Origin: Acarospora socialis
Taxonomy: Eukaryota > Ascomycota > Lecanoromycetes > Acarosporales > Acarosporaceae
Direction of reading: 5' to 3'
DNA length: 64,000 nt
Assembly: GCA_025617375.2 (NCBI GenBank)
Contig: JAMYGW020000003.1
Span: 682,001-746,000, forward strand
Numbering within the stretch: position 1 is the stretch's first letter; the number at the start of each line of letters is the position of its first letter. Positions 34,707-46,976 of this stretch are shown one piece after another. The translations under genes and the position numbers were made by a program. The notes under the pieces were generated by a model, which saw nothing but the letters and a program-made list of their open reading frames with translations, was not told the origin of the DNA and ran no database searches.

Positions 34707-35702
34707 TCACGTCTGATATACATCTCCACTCGAGCAGACTTCCGGCGCGGGCAATAACCGTCTGTAGCTCTCCTCCCCTGCATACCCCACTGGGTCCCTC
34801 ATCTTCAGAAAACTCTGAATCCGTTCGTCTCGATTCCTGTTACCGGATCCGTTTTCCCCATCATCCGACGGCTCCTTCCTCCGTCGCCTCATCAGATCCT
34901 TCGAACAGTCATCGTGCACGCTTTCGATCTGTTCGATGAACGTCCGCGAGTACTCGCCCACTCGTGTGACCTGCCCGAAACTGCCCAGCGCAGCGAACAC
35001 AACGATCAGCGAGACGAATGCGCTATTGGAGAAATATAGCGGTTCCTGCGGTGGCGCACGTGTGCCTTTTCCGGCGCTGTCGCGCTGGTACCAGCGTTCC
35101 CAGTCCTCCCACGTCGCGTTATACGCCGGTGACTCGGGGCCCGTGTAGCTCGCCCAGCCTGTGCCAGCTGCTGCATTTGCCCAGCCGTGCCTGTGGGAGC
35201 CACTTTCAGGCGTGCCGTTCCAGCCAGCGCCGTAGCGGTCATAGGCGTGGCGTTTGATCGGGTCGGAGAGGATGGCGTTTGCGGCGACGACAAGGCGGTA
35301 GCGTTCGAGGCGGGTGGCGTGTGAGAGGGGGTAGGAACAGGCCGGGTGCGGACGGTCGGGATGGTAGAGCTTGACGAGTTCGTAGAAGCGTTGTTTGCAG
35401 TAAGGGGCGGTGGTCTTTTGCTGGAAGATCTGGTAGGGTGTGGGAGTTGTGGTTGAGGTAGGGTGTTCGGGCCATTGGAGGTCGTCGTGGTTGGGAGAAT
35501 TGTCGTTGGGTGAATGTGAACGGATTTTGGCGTACGTACGGCGTTGTTGTGGCTGTCTTTGTTGTCTATTTGATGATTTGAAGGACGAACTCGACTTTTG
35601 AGTGGATTGAGGTGGTGACGTATTGATAGGATGCTGGTGTGAAGAGCAGAGGTTGTGGAAGCCGCTGTAGGAGGACAGAAGAATACTTGGTTTCCTCAAC
35701 AT
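34707..35702 (-). CDS. Divergent J-domain protein with membrane segment, probably mitochondrial
   Basis: Single exon, 331 residues. The N-terminus (MLRKPSILLSSYSGF, then Gln/Arg/Ser-rich with no acidic residue for about 60 positions) looks like a mitochondrial presequence. The J domain lies at about 88-160: TPYQIFQQKTTAPYCKQRFY, the HPD triad at 114-116 (KLYHPDRPHP), then AANAILSDPIKRHAYDRYGA. One hydrophobic helix (about 225-243, SAFVSLIVVFAALGSFG) precedes a basic, polar C-terminus. The layout resembles small fungal DnaJ-like proteins of the mitochondrial inner membrane. The partner Hsp70 and client are unknown. Divergent from the unknown protein at 36041. Confidence 0.82.
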   Translation of the reverse strand: MLRKPSILLSSYSGFHNLCSSHQHPINTSPPQSTQKSSSSFKSSNRQQRQPQQRRTYAKIRSHSPNDNSPNHDDLQWPEHPTSTTTPTPYQIFQQKTTAPYCKQRFYELVKLYHPDRPHPACSYPLSHATRLERYRLVVAANAILSDPIKRHAYDRYGAGWNGTPESGSHRHGWANAAAGTGWASYTGPESPAYNATWEDWERWYQRDSAGKGTRAPPQEPLYFSNSAFVSLIVVFAALGSFGQVTRVGEYSRTFIEQIESVHDDCSKDLMRRRRKEPSDDGENGSGNRNRDERIQSFLKMRDPVGYAGEESYRRLLPAPEVCSSGDVYQT

Positions 35703-36040
35703 GATTGTTGTGACTGTTATAGAGGTCCAGAGACCTCATGCTTGGTTTGCCAGTGCCATGGATGACCGAGGAGGAGGAGAGGATGAGATGGGCGGGGCGG
35801 AGACGATTACACACTAAGGTAGCGTCCGTCAGTATGTTAGCGTCAGATAAGCGGGATCTGCCAAGTCTGAACGCGACCAAACGTGACCAAACGCGTGCTG
35901 TCTACTATGTACCTAGGGCTGATAAGGTATGCCGAAGGTAAATCTCTTCACATTTGACACGATACTCCAGGCAAGAGCTAGAGGACCAGTGAATAGTTTG
36001 AAGATCTCTGGATGCCAGGGGGACTACTACAATATAGAAC
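35703..36040. promoter_or_regulatory. Divergent promoter J protein / conserved unknown
   Basis: 338 bases between start codons. Contains TACCTAGGGCTGATAAGGTA near 35910, related to the palindromic motif seen elsewhere. Confidence 0.4.
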
Positions 36041-37301
36041 ATGTCACGTCGACTAAAGATTCGGCCTTCCCACGAGTACATTGCGTCGGATTCAAACAAG
36101 ACCTCGAGGAGGAAGTTTGATGTCGACTCCGGGCAGGTCTACACCGAAGTGACATGTAGAGTGGGCCCAATGTCCGCTGAGTGGGTATGGAAGACAAAAG
36201 GTAGTACGTGGGGTGCCCGGAACTTCAGGTCAATCGGCCCAGGGTGCGCGTCGCTGGAGAATATGGCCATCCGCAGCGTCGTTGCGAACTCGTCTAGCCT
36301 TACCGCTGAGGCAATGCAGGATATACCATGGCTGGTAGGACAGAAAATCTGGCTTAGAATGAAACATTTGTGAGTCGCTCCTGTAGAGCGAAAAAGCCCA
36401 GGAAATAAATCCATTAACAACCCATAGACGACTGGACAGCGTCCATACTTGGAAGGCATTTGTTTCAACATACCCTGGAGGTACCGCCAAGGACTTGGAC
36501 CATAGATGCCATGTGATAGAGGAGCCAAATATTCCGATGGACGCCTATGTCAAACCTCTCGTATCACCCTCGTTCCATTGGATAGTCCATCTTACTATCT
36601 CAAATTTCGCCTTCTCTAGGACGGAGATTGCTGGTCTTTCCAGACTTGTCAACCTAGGGGCACTGACCATCGGCAACTCTCCGACTGGAACATTCTTGGA
36701 CGACGGTATTATTCGCGCGTGGGCTCGCGCGGCGACGGAAGTTGGGGCCTTTAGTATGCTTCGCGTCCTTATCCTCAAAGCACGGAAAGAGATCACTCCA
36801 CAATCCTTTGCCTATATGAACCAGTTCCCGAGCCTGTCCCTCTTCAACACGGAAAACTGCAATCTCGGCCCTAGAACCAAGGCTGAGGCACTGGCCCTAG
36901 GTTGGAAATACAGAACGGGGAAGGACCTAACAGACTTTCTCATCAAAGGTGGCCTCACGAATCCATCGTGGGACTCCACTGTGCGGGCACTGTTCCGTCA
37001 AGCCGGAGCCTATAATGCAGATCATTTCGGCCAAGCAAGCGTGGAAGCCATCGACTCATTGCCCGTATTGCACTTTTGCTTGGGGCGCCCGCCTGAAGAA
37101 GCTGCGTTGGAACTCACGACGAATGGACGGATGAGATGTTTCCAGCGATCCTGTCAGAAAAATGCGCAGAGTCACAATGCAACCATCAAAAGGCCTTTGC
37201 GCGATGAGCAGGATTCGAGCACCGTGTCGGCCAAGAAACCTAGGGTACGGATATCGAAGCTTAAAGATTTCGGGGATCTGCTCACGGGCTTCGGCGCCTG
37301 A
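36041..37301 (+). CDS. Conserved fungal protein of unknown function, LRR-like
   Basis: Two exons, 36041-36369 and 36428-37301, with a 58-bp intron, giving 400 residues. The start MSRRLKIRPSHEYI is a motif I associate with a family found in filamentous ascomycetes. The middle has irregular leucine-rich units (LTISNFAFSRTEIAGLSRLV, LGALTIGNSPTG, FSMLRVLILKARKEITPQSF, FPSLSLFNTENC), each a predicted strand-turn-helix. Before the C-terminus is a lysine/arginine-rich patch (KRPLRDEQ, KKPRVR) that could be a nuclear localisation signal. No catalytic motif is visible. The function is unknown and I do not propose one. Confidence 0.72.
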
Positions 37302-38093
37302 CTGGACATTCTCGTCATAGGTCCTAGGGCTATCGCAAGCTGTCAAAAGATCGGTTGATATTCATCATGGGTCGCTGTGATTCGAGTGCAAGCGTGCTCT
37401 TTCCCTCTTCTTGATTTTATTCCTATCTTTTAGACCCGAGATACCCCGTGAGCGTTTAGATATCGTTCAAACTAATAGTTCAAATACCTAAGTTTTCCAT
37501 AACACCTAGCTGCCATTTACCTTGCTCTTTTTTGTTGTCTTTGATTTAGGGCTTTTGTAAAAAGATACTTGGGTCGAGATGGCATGTCGCGTATAGAAAT
37601 AGATACCTATTATCTACCTTCTCTCAGGAGATTGGCAACGACCTCCTGCAGCTTCCTGATGAAGTATCATTGGATGACTCTTGAGTTGCTTACCCCAAGG
37701 TTTCCCCGAATGACTGACGAGAACTCCTGCTCTTACTCCGTACAAAGCACCGTGGGAGTGCGACCAGGCGCCAGGCGCCAGGTATGTGCAAGCGTGTAAC
37801 TCCACTGTATGACAGGAAGGCCTTTCATGCTTTTCTCTCTTCTTCCTCTTGAAGATAAAGTCACGACAACGGGAGACAGTACTTTCCTTCCAGCTCTGTT
37901 GGATTAGGTGAGGTAAGGTATGGTCAAGTGAGCACAAGCCAAGCCCATACCTAATCTTAGTGCGGGACTCGAAGCGAGCCTGGTGACGTTCAACAACAAG
38001 TACGAGTACATACTCTACCTGTACTATGTAGTTACAACAAAGACCATGTCCTCGACTCCTTAACACTCTACAATTGCACACCTACATATTTTT
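37302..38093. other. Intergenic, about 790 bases
   Basis: Contains a short tandem GGCGCCAGGCGCCAGG-like repeat near 37770-37785 and a TACCTAAG motif near 37490. The stretch upstream of 38094 is the OSBP-gene promoter. No gene is recognised. Confidence 0.5.
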
Positions 38094-39903
38094 ATGGCAT
38101 CTTCTTCATCAGGACCCTCTCCAAGCCCGTCGTCACCTGCACCCTCCACGGCAGCCTCGACACTGTCAACCGAGACCTCAAGAAGTGCACCGTCGATAAC
38201 GGCCATGGCAGAGAAAGCTCCGGACGACAGTTCAAAGATTAAGACCCTTCTTAGCATACTGAGGAAGTGAGTAGAGTTCTCTTCACACCGCATCTTGCTA
38301 GTGTACAACTGCCATCTACCCTACCTCATGTAAAGACTCACCAACATCTACTTTGTGGCCCTTAAACGAGATCTATATCCGTCTTGTCTCCAGGACAGCC
38401 GTTAACATGTACTATGCGATTTCTACAGGTTCATCGGTGTTGCGGATATTGCCTCTGTCAGGTTCTCACTTCCCGCCCAGCTTCTCGAACCAACTCCGAA
38501 CTTGGGTATGTTCGCAAGGATGGCGGAGTCTCTTCGCATTTGGCCGGGCACTCACCAGTAGAAGAAGTAAGCTGAATTTCGTGGCCAGAATACTGGAATT
38601 ATCTGGATCGGCCGGAGACGTTCATCAGGTTGACAACGGCTGTCACGCTGTCTTGAGCGGCGACTAATGATCCTGTCTAGTATCGGTGACTCCGATGATC
38701 CTCTTGGACGAATGTTAGCTGTGCTGAGATTCTGGTTTACCAAGGACCTGGTAAGTGGTAGCCGTCTAGATATCGACTACACGGTGCTTACAGCTACTTC
38801 TAGAAATATGTCAAGGGAAAACCTTGCAAACCATACAACTCAACTTTGGGGGAGTTTTTCAGGGTTTGTGGCTCGTGAGTCGCCAATCTTCCTGGCTGAC
38901 CCTGGACAGTGTAAATGGGTGGTAAAGGACGTGGCACCGCCAATACTTGGCACAATGACCGAATCTTCGCAAACACAGGCGGAGAGCCCTGCGAGCAATC
39001 CAGTCATCGTATCCTATCTCACAGAACAAACATCGCATCATCCACCAGTATCAGCGTTCTACATTGATTGTCCGGCGAAGGCCATCTCCGCCCGCGGTTT
39101 CGATCAGCTGAGTGCCAAGTTCACCGGTACCAGCATTCGCGTGACACCTGGCGCTCACAACCTGGGTATCTTCGTGACCGTTCACAGTCGCGGAAATGAA
39201 GAGTACCAACTGACGCACCCTGCGGCACAGCTTGGAGGTCTTCTACGGGGGTCACCCAGTGTCACGGTTGCAGATACGTGTTATATCACCTGTCCGCAGA
39301 CACGAATGAAAGTGATCCTTCATTACTTGGAGGAAGGTTGGCTGTCAAAGACGCAGAACAAAGTCCTTGGTGTCATCTACAAGTACGACCCTGAAAGGGA
39401 CAGCAGGACACGAATCAAGGACGTTCCGCAACAGGATGTCTTGGCAACACTAGAAGGTTGCTGGCATCGGCAGGTGTATTTTAGAGTGGCAGGCTCAACA
39501 GTATGGAGTAAGCCACTTGTGCTGAATGAATTTGGTCTTATTGAATCTCTAGGAACCACAGCTACTGGTTGACCTGGACCCCCTCTTTCCTGCAACCAAG
39601 GTCGTCCCGCCTGAATCAGAGCAGCTACCGAACGAGTCTCGCCGATTCTGGCATGGCGTTACGGAAGCGATACTGGCGAAACGATTCGGTCAAGCCACGA
39701 CGCTCAAGCAAGAACTCGAGGAACGACAACGAGCGAGAGCTGCGGGGCGACAGACACAGAACGAAGAGTGGAGACCAAGATTTTTTACCGGTGCATTGAC
39801 GCCTTTAGGGAAGCCGGAGCTCACCACGGATGGGAAAGAGGCGTTGAAAGGTTTACATGACGGAAATTACCGGCTTTCGGAGAGCACGACCATCGGAGCT
39901 TGA
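38094..39903 (+). CDS. Oxysterol-binding protein-related lipid transfer protein (short, Osh4/6-type)
   Basis: Moves sterol or phosphatidylserine against PI4P between membranes. Seven exons: 38094-38266, 38429-38505, 38589-38628, 38681-38750, 38804-38863, 38910-39500 and 39553-39903. Introns are 162, 83, 52, 53, 46 and 52 bp and phases close, giving 453 residues. The family signature EQTSHHPPVSAFY is intact. LLEPTPNLEYWNYLDRPETF, KPCKPYNSTLGEFFR and HWVVKD-like CKWVVKDVAPP mark the lipid-binding barrel. PPESEQLPNESRRFW and the helical LKQELEERQRARAA end the ORD. There is no PH, ankyrin or GOLD domain, so it is a stand-alone ORD after a Ser/Pro-rich start. The first intron is unusually long for this window. 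Confidence 0.93.
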
Positions 39904-41396
39904 CTCGAGTCGACCAGTTTATAGGAATGATTCAACCTTGGAGTTCTCTCATTTGCCCCAACTTTCAGCTACTTCACTTCACGCACATTGGACTTGGGGT
40001 TACCGTCATCAATGCACGGTCTTCTCTGCTCGTTTCTGATGGCGATATACAATAGAGGCGAAGACGCGTGTGGTCCAGTCGCTGTCACTGTAGTTTTCCG
40101 TGAGCCACGAAATTTGGTATACACATCCTTCACGATATTATCCCACCAGAGGTTGGGCCTTGCATATGGAGTTCTGTCGAGAAACGGCCCGAACTCTACA
40201 AAGGGTTCTCACGAACCAGGCTGCTCCACATATGACACACGCTCTCAGTGACACAAATGCCAGCAAGCGTCACACCAACATCACATGCGTTGAGTAAGGT
40301 ATGGGTCGTTCCTCTCAAAAAGGTCAGAGTCAGAGTGACCTGCAAAGCCACATGATGAGCGGAAGGACCACCGAGGCTGCGCCACAAGTGGCTTGCGCGT
40401 CCCATGTCGATCTGTGGCTAGTGGAACCATTTTCCCATTCAATAGGATGACGAGGGGATTCGCATTATTATTCACAATAGGCACGCAAGTCCACAGTCGA
40501 TCTTTGCACGATATAGGAAGTCCCCATGATGAGTAGAGTTTCGGCCTATCCGACCAAGGTCTATTTGCAATTCGATTCGGGGATGCCTCCGTAGATCAAA
40601 TCCTTTTAACCTCCCGGCTAGGGGTGGCTTTCATGTCGATCACGGCGCCCAACTACCTAGCTGGCGGACGCGTGGTCAGTATGACTTTGTAATTTTACCA
40701 CGATGCACCGTACGATTGGGTCCAGAATGGGGAGCTTGTGTGACGGGGAGTTTCCCATGTCAATCATAACAGCTGGAACGAATATGGGACTGTCACAAAC
40801 CGGTGGTCTCATCAAGCGCTGATCGATCCACCAACCGAACGGGCGAAAGGGTAAGATACATATGCTGTCTCTTTCATTTCCGCTGCCGTTTAATTTTGCC
40901 CATGAATTAAGGTGGAACACTGGAAGGAGGACAAGAACCACTGGGAAAAGATGCCTCAACGGTCAGCGGCGCTTCGTCCGCACGAAAACTAAGGAAGTCA
41001 TCAGTGGAAAAAGGTCCATTTCATAATCCACTTTCCCCCACAAGGATGAGGGTACCCTCATGGCCTCATCATTACAGAGAATCACCCGCGATATCAATAC
41101 TGCAGGTACAAGATACATGCAAATGAGCATTTCGGTAAGGTATGAGGCACGGCAAATGTGGCGCACCATCAAATGCCGAGCCCCAGCAATCAGGGCCTGG
41201 AACCTTAGACTGACAACGTACCTCGCTCGTACTGCTCAATGCGCCTGTTGATTTCATGCTAGTTTTAAAACTTAATACATATGCTCATACGTGTACAACT
41301 TGGCGGACAAGGTTACCCATTGTGGCTGAAGCCGTACTCCTTCGGTGAGAGAGCACAGCCACATCTCCGAGAATGTGCGTTAAATTACACGCAAGA

Positions 41397-41407
41397 TACC
41401 TAAGGTA
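41397..41407. repeat. TACCTAAGGTA palindrome
   Basis: An 11-base near-perfect palindrome. An identical copy lies at 63065-63075 and close variants at 34268, 46967 and 62945. Confidence 0.6.
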
Positions 41408-41750
41408 GTGCCGTTACCGATTCCTATGCTTTGCCGTCATGTAGCGTCGGAAATCAATCCTCGATGGAACAAGGTTTAGACCCTCATTTCGGGAGAGCAG
41501 AGATTTGTGGCTTTTGCTTTCGTGGCTAGTGTGAGAAACGGGGCTGTCGGAAAGCGTAATGGATCGAGTGGGCGGGCCTCCTGGCTTTTCATTGGACGAC
41601 TATCAGGCTTGACCGACAAGGATCTTTTACCGAGCGTCAAAGCCATGCATGTGTGGCGCTCTCTCGCTGCTGCTGCTTTCTGTCTGGCGAGGATCCAACG
41701 AGCGCGACGGTGATTCGTACTCGTACGATATTGGCAGGGCCAGGTAGTAT

Positions 41751-41776
41751 GGTAAGGTAAAGTAAGGTAAGGTAAG
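41751..41776 (+). repeat. GGTAA microsatellite
   Basis: Imperfect pentanucleotide run of about five GGTAA units with one GTAAA variant. Confidence 0.75.
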
Positions 41777-42286
41777 CTATGGCTATCTCTCACGGTAAAG
41801 TCGGTAAGTTATGGAAACATCGATCGCTGTTTGAGATGGACGCCTTGGCTCAACTTGAACCCTCGTGTGTTGCAAGGAAGAGCCGTTACTCTTCGACCTA
41901 TCCGGGATGGTGCGATGAGTACAGTATCGGTATGGTACTGACTTTACATTTCCTTTCGCTCTTGCCCCCGTCCTTTCTTTCATCATTATTACTGGTACCT
42001 TCAAACTATACCGATACCTAGACCTAACTACGGTACGAAGAAAGCATTGGCACTGGCTTTTGGCGTCTTCCGTCACCGCGTTTCTGTCCCCCCTCCAATC
42101 TCCAAATAAAGCTATATGCTCCACTTGCCCTCCCAATCTTCTTCAAGGCTGAACCTCTTTCTCATACCTCCGTATGCCTTATATGCGCACTACTACAACC
42201 ACATCTCTGCCACGGTTCACCAGCCACAAGCAGCAGCCACTTCTATGCTATCGACATAGATCTCAATCTGTCATCGAGCGTTTCCA

Positions 42287-45146
42287 ATGTTTCGCAACCG
42301 GTCAGTTTCGTCGTCTCATTATGTTGCCGGTCATGCGCGGGAAAGTGGTAGTGCGTGGTGGTAGTGGTGATGGGGGTGGTGATCAAGGGACAAGAGATTG
42401 GAAATACGTCTAAGCGGGGCTAGGCTGACCCGAATGCCCTCGACAGGACGAACTCACAGAAACCCACCGACGAGCTGTATGCTACGTTCAAGCAGAACTT
42501 CCCTGAAGTAGGGCCAGGTACAGCGAGTCCAACAACGACAACGGCACCACCTGCAAGCGCCGCATCATTGACTGATGCGCTAACAGACACGACAATGAAT
42601 CCAAGGTACTTGAACCCCCGTTATCTTGCATCGTCAACTGTCACAGACGTTCGCTTTGCTTGCTCAGAGCCCTCGAAGCAACTGGCGCAGGATGTGCATA
42701 AAGCGATCCAAGACCATCCAAGTGTGATCAAAGACTAACCACGTATGAACTATGATTTCACAGGCATTTTGGGGATCATGACGAGCTTAAAGATCAGGAC
42801 TCGACACCGAGGGGCTCGAATGAGCCATGGAGGTTTACGCCCTCTCTCCTCGACCCCAATTCTTTCGCATTTGCCTCTTTTGCAAACCAGCCACCAGGCT
42901 ACTACACACCAACTCCTGGCGGCACCAACACGCTTTATAACAGCCAAGCAGGCGACCTCCATACGCCGGGCATCGGCATTCACATTGGAACGCCACTGTC
43001 TCTTCCGACTTCCGAAGGTGGTCTTCACGCTGGATCTACTGTCGAAATGAATGCCTTCCATGAGCAGCTGCTTCAACCGCACCACTTCCAGAATCCGAAT
43101 CCCTTCGCACCCCAGCAGTCTTATGCCCCGAGCTCTTTCGTCCATCAAGATTCGGGCTACGAAGCGATGGACGCGTCTGATGGATCGCCAATGGGGGACG
43201 TCTGCATGGATGACGACATCCATGCGGCGCCTCACGGTATGCCTTTGTCCATCAGCAAGTTTGGCGGCAGCATGGCAGCACCGCCGCCTCAATCATTTGG
43301 AAAGTGAGTTTGAACCTTGACCCATTTATGGTTCAATTGCTTTACGCAGTGTTTGGCATTCCCTTGGGAGCAACAACAAACCTTCATTTGAACACTTGAC
43401 TAATGCATGTCTTGCAGGTTTCGTTACCACGTTACTCTGAACGCGCCTACGGCGATGATTAGGCAAGCTGATGAGATTCCGGTGACCTATTTGAATAAGG
43501 GTCAAGCTTATTCAATGACCATTGTCGATACGGGCGCGTCAGCGCCGGCTGCCACAACGGTCAAGTACCGGACATTCGTTCGTGTATCCTTCGAAGATGA
43601 ACAGCAAAGGCAACGTCCCGCGGCTTGCTGGCAACTCTGGAAGGAAGGACGTGGGACCAATGAAGCCCACCAGCGGGGAGGAAAGCTCCAAGCAGTGGAG
43701 TATGTGGATCCGAACCAAGGTGGTGATGAAGAGACGAAAAAGCCTCGCATCGAGCTCGAGACCGCCTCTTTCGATGGCTTCTCCGTGACTTGGTCGCCCA
43801 ACGCAGCGACCGGTACCGCCGATTGTTCGGTGGCGGTCCGCTTCAACTTTCTGTCAACCGATTTCAGCCACTCGAAAGGCGTCAAAGGGATTCCTGTCCG
43901 TCTTTGCGCAAAAACCGAAATCATCTCTTCTGGCTCTCAAGACTCCGCTGATATCGACACCCCTGAAGTCTGCTTCTGCAAGGTCAAGCTATTTCGAGAT
44001 CACGGCGCCGAACGAAAACTATCAAACGATGTGGCTCACGTCAAGAAGACTATCGACAAGCTCAAACAGCAAATCGCGCAAGCGGAGACAGGGATGAAAG
44101 ACTTTGGAAAGAGGAAGAGAAGTGGGTCGATGGCTACGAAAGGATCCGTCAGTGGCAGACCCGGCAAAGTACACAAGCACAAGCGGACCTGGTCAATGTC
44201 CTCGCAAAGTTCCACTGGCTGCAGAGCTCAGGCAGAGGAAGACCTCCACCTCAAATTACGTACGATGCAAGACATGTTCACTTCCACCAGGCCCGTCAGC
44301 GTGTTATACCTCAAAGGCTACGACCACGACGATCCCGATCTCTTTCCCGTTCATCTTACCGGGGAGCCACAAGATCTGACCAAGATCGAAACCATCAGCC
44401 GTCAACCGTCTTGGGAACAGAAACAGAGCGTGGAGACGACCCCCACCAACTCCTGCATCGTTTCACCTACTTCGAGTTCACGGTCGTTCCGGTCGCAGAC
44501 ACGATCCAACGAGCTCCATGGCTCCACTTTCCAACAATCAGTACCATTCAACCCGTCCCGGCAAGGGTCCCACGAGTGGAACGACTTCTCGCAAGTGGCA
44601 CCGACTGCGGATCTTCAGGTGTCGAATCCTCAACACCTCGCGAGTCCACCTGACCAACCGGTCAGGGTACACAAGGGACAGGCAGACAAGTCGGGAGAGC
44701 TAAGTGGCTGGATCGAAGCATTGGGGGTGGATGCGTCCTATCGACCTCCACCAGAAAGACTAGTCAAACCTGTCGCCTGCGTCTACGTGATCGTCCGCGT
44801 AGCCGGGAAGACTCCAAAGGATGACTACTACCGAGCGGTCTATCTCATGCAAAGAAGACTTGGGGACCTTGTCGGCAGCATAGCCGCCAAATGTAACGTC
44901 GACCCTACTCGGATCACTCGAACCATTCGAGTTAATCCCAAGGGCCTGAAGATCCTGGTCGACGACGAGGTCGTTCAGGGAATACCCGAGGGTCAAGACA
45001 TGGCAGTTGAGTTTACAGACATCAAGTCGGATCCGCTTTCCAAGCGTGAATGGGACGCTGTCTCCACCGACATTCAGGATGACAGCGACGTGGCCGCGGT
45101 CGAGGATGCCACCACCGCTCCCTTAGAGATGAAACTTATATTTTAG
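42287..45146 (+). CDS. Grainyhead/CP2-family transcription factor
   Basis: DNA-binding regulator of the CP2/grainyhead family, linked in fungi to wall remodelling and conidial separation. Model exons: 42287-42300, 42447-42605, 42764-43303 and 43418-45146, giving 813 residues. Exon 1 is only 14 bases (MFRNR). The CP2 DNA-binding domain spans about residues 130-430: DPNSFAFASFANQPPGYYTP leads in, then FRYHVTLNAPTAMIRQADEI, YLNKGQAYSMTI, VSFEDEQQRQRPAACWQLWK, FNFLSTDFSHSKGVKGIPVR. A basic segment (GKRKRSGS, HKHKRTWS) and a C-terminal ubiquitin-fold-like region (CVYVIVRVAG, YRAVYLMQRR) follow. Phases close, but the 158-bp intron 2 (42606-42763) is the weak point: the frame runs open into it, and a two-intron version is also possible. 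Confidence 0.85.
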
Positions 45147-46242
45147 CCATCCTTTCACCTGTTTTCGCTCGTCTCGAGATACCCCTTTCCAACATTTTCG
45201 GCTTTCGGTTTTCTGACGATTACGATACCGTCCGTCGCCCTTGTACAGGTCAGGAAAATTTCCAGTCATTATTCATCTTTGACAGAGCAGGTCGCTATTA
45301 CGGTCGCGCAGGCAAGGTTAAGATACCACTCCATCGTTGTAGACTTTTCTTACTGTTTGGGTCGGGGAATGTTTGCTTCTACGATACTACGCTTGGGAGA
45401 TATACCCAAACACGCGGACAGTCGGAGTGCTAGTGGCCACTGCCGTTTTGCGACGAGATTGCCATCGAAACAATCTCGATGTCTGATGAGGTTGGTCACG
45501 CGACATTTCACAGTCGGGCGTTGCACCTGGGGATGATACACGGGTCTCTGGGCAACGATTCTACGGAAACGACATCAACGACATGCACCTTTCCATTCGT
45601 CCTGGTACTTTGGATTATTGGGGCGGCTTAATATCGAACATAGCGAACACAAGATACCCAGCCACATGTACCATTACTTCTCTTCTAATTCCCCCTCTTC
45701 TCTACTTAGGTAGAAATCAATACCAGACATCAATGCCATCATTGCAACCACGTCCACACGTCTCACCGCCAGGCGCCCGCAGCTAGGTACGTGGCACCAC
45801 AGAGCGATATGGACTCATACGGTGACATCTCATCATCTCGATGTCATGACTTTCGGGAATACCTCTAGCCTTGTCAGACCCAGTCAGACGAAGTATCAAG
45901 TAAAACAGGTACCTGACCCTGTTGAAGGACAACAGCCGACGGACGCCAATACCAACGGCACACCGGATAAGGAGGCACCTGACTTGTTGTTCCATCATCA
46001 ACAGCACACCGCCAGTAGTTAAAGTAGTTCGACCGTGCAATCAGGCACGCTGCCTTTACATCCGGACCTCCTCGCTCTCACCCAGCCAGGGATCCTTACA
46101 CTCGTGAAACAAAGCCCGGTGTGCAGTCAATGGGGTCTACTAAGACGAAGCGAAATTGGACCGCCACACTTTTAGCGTTTTCTTGGCAGACCCCTACAAC
46201 TTTAGTCAACATTGAGGATCAAATTTATTTATTTCTATTTGA

Positions 46243-46300
46243 TTAGGTTAGGGTTAGTGGTTAGGGTATATATATGTGTGTTTGAATTTATTAGGGTTAG
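46243..46300 (+). repeat. Degenerate interstitial telomere-like TTAGGG units
   Basis: TTAGG-TTAGGG-TTAGTGG-TTAGGG at 46243-46266, a short AT/GT spacer, then TTAGGGTTAG at 46291-46300. TTAGGG is the usual telomere repeat of filamentous ascomycetes. The number of units is small. Confidence 0.55.
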
Positions 46301-46966
46301 ATCAATCCTGTTCAATCTCATTTGATTTCATTCAATTTTGTTAGAATGAATCAGTTCAATCTGACTCAAATCAATTCAATCCATAATCTGACCAATCAGA
46401 TGCATAGACCCCATCGGCAGTTGCGTAGGCCCAACGCCACGTCGGCCCCAGACCCCATTATATGTACAATCAAGCAAAGCCCATCGCCCTGCGCTCGCGT
46501 AATCACCGGACCCCGCTGTGTGGCTCACCATCACCTCACCTACAGGCTAGGAGTCGCTCCAACTTCGCTTCTAAACTCTTTCCGGGTCTATTTCGCCACA
46601 CATACCGCCCGGCCGTACCCTTTTGCGGACCTTACCTTACAGTACCTCCGGTACCTTACTACGGGGACTAGGTACTTAGGTAGATTTCTGACCTAACCAA
46701 TTATCGATCACACATCACACAAAGAGGGGTCCTTGTGCTAGGGCACGAACGCAGGGAATTCTATTCTTACGACGATCGGCAGTCACTGTGGCTCGACGCG
46801 CGTCCCTCGATCGACATACATGCGTCTCTTTAGAGCAATCTCCACTGCATATCTTTCGGCGTTGTCCGTTATCGATTGTCCATGCGCTACCGATAGCAAT
46901 TTGCCACAGTGTGGCTGTGCAAGCCAAAAACCTCTGAGGCTAAATTACGCTTTAGTTTTGCAATCA

Positions 46967-46976
46967 TACCTAGGTA
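46967..46976. repeat. TACCTAGGTA palindrome
   Basis: Perfect 10-base palindrome followed by a further GGTA, related to the TACCTAAGGTA elements elsewhere. Confidence 0.5.

Larger units (their letters stand above)
39904..42286. other. 2.4-kb gap with palindromic and GGTAA repeats
   Basis: No gene is supported. It contains a TACCTAAGGTA palindrome at 41397-41407 and a GGTAA run at 41751-41776. The pyrimidine-rich stretch near 41940-42170 is probably the grainyhead-gene promoter. Confidence 0.5.

Noticed and set aside
42750-43292. 180-codon minus-strand frame opposite the grainyhead gene
   Set aside because: Antisense shadow of exon 3; no family resemblance.
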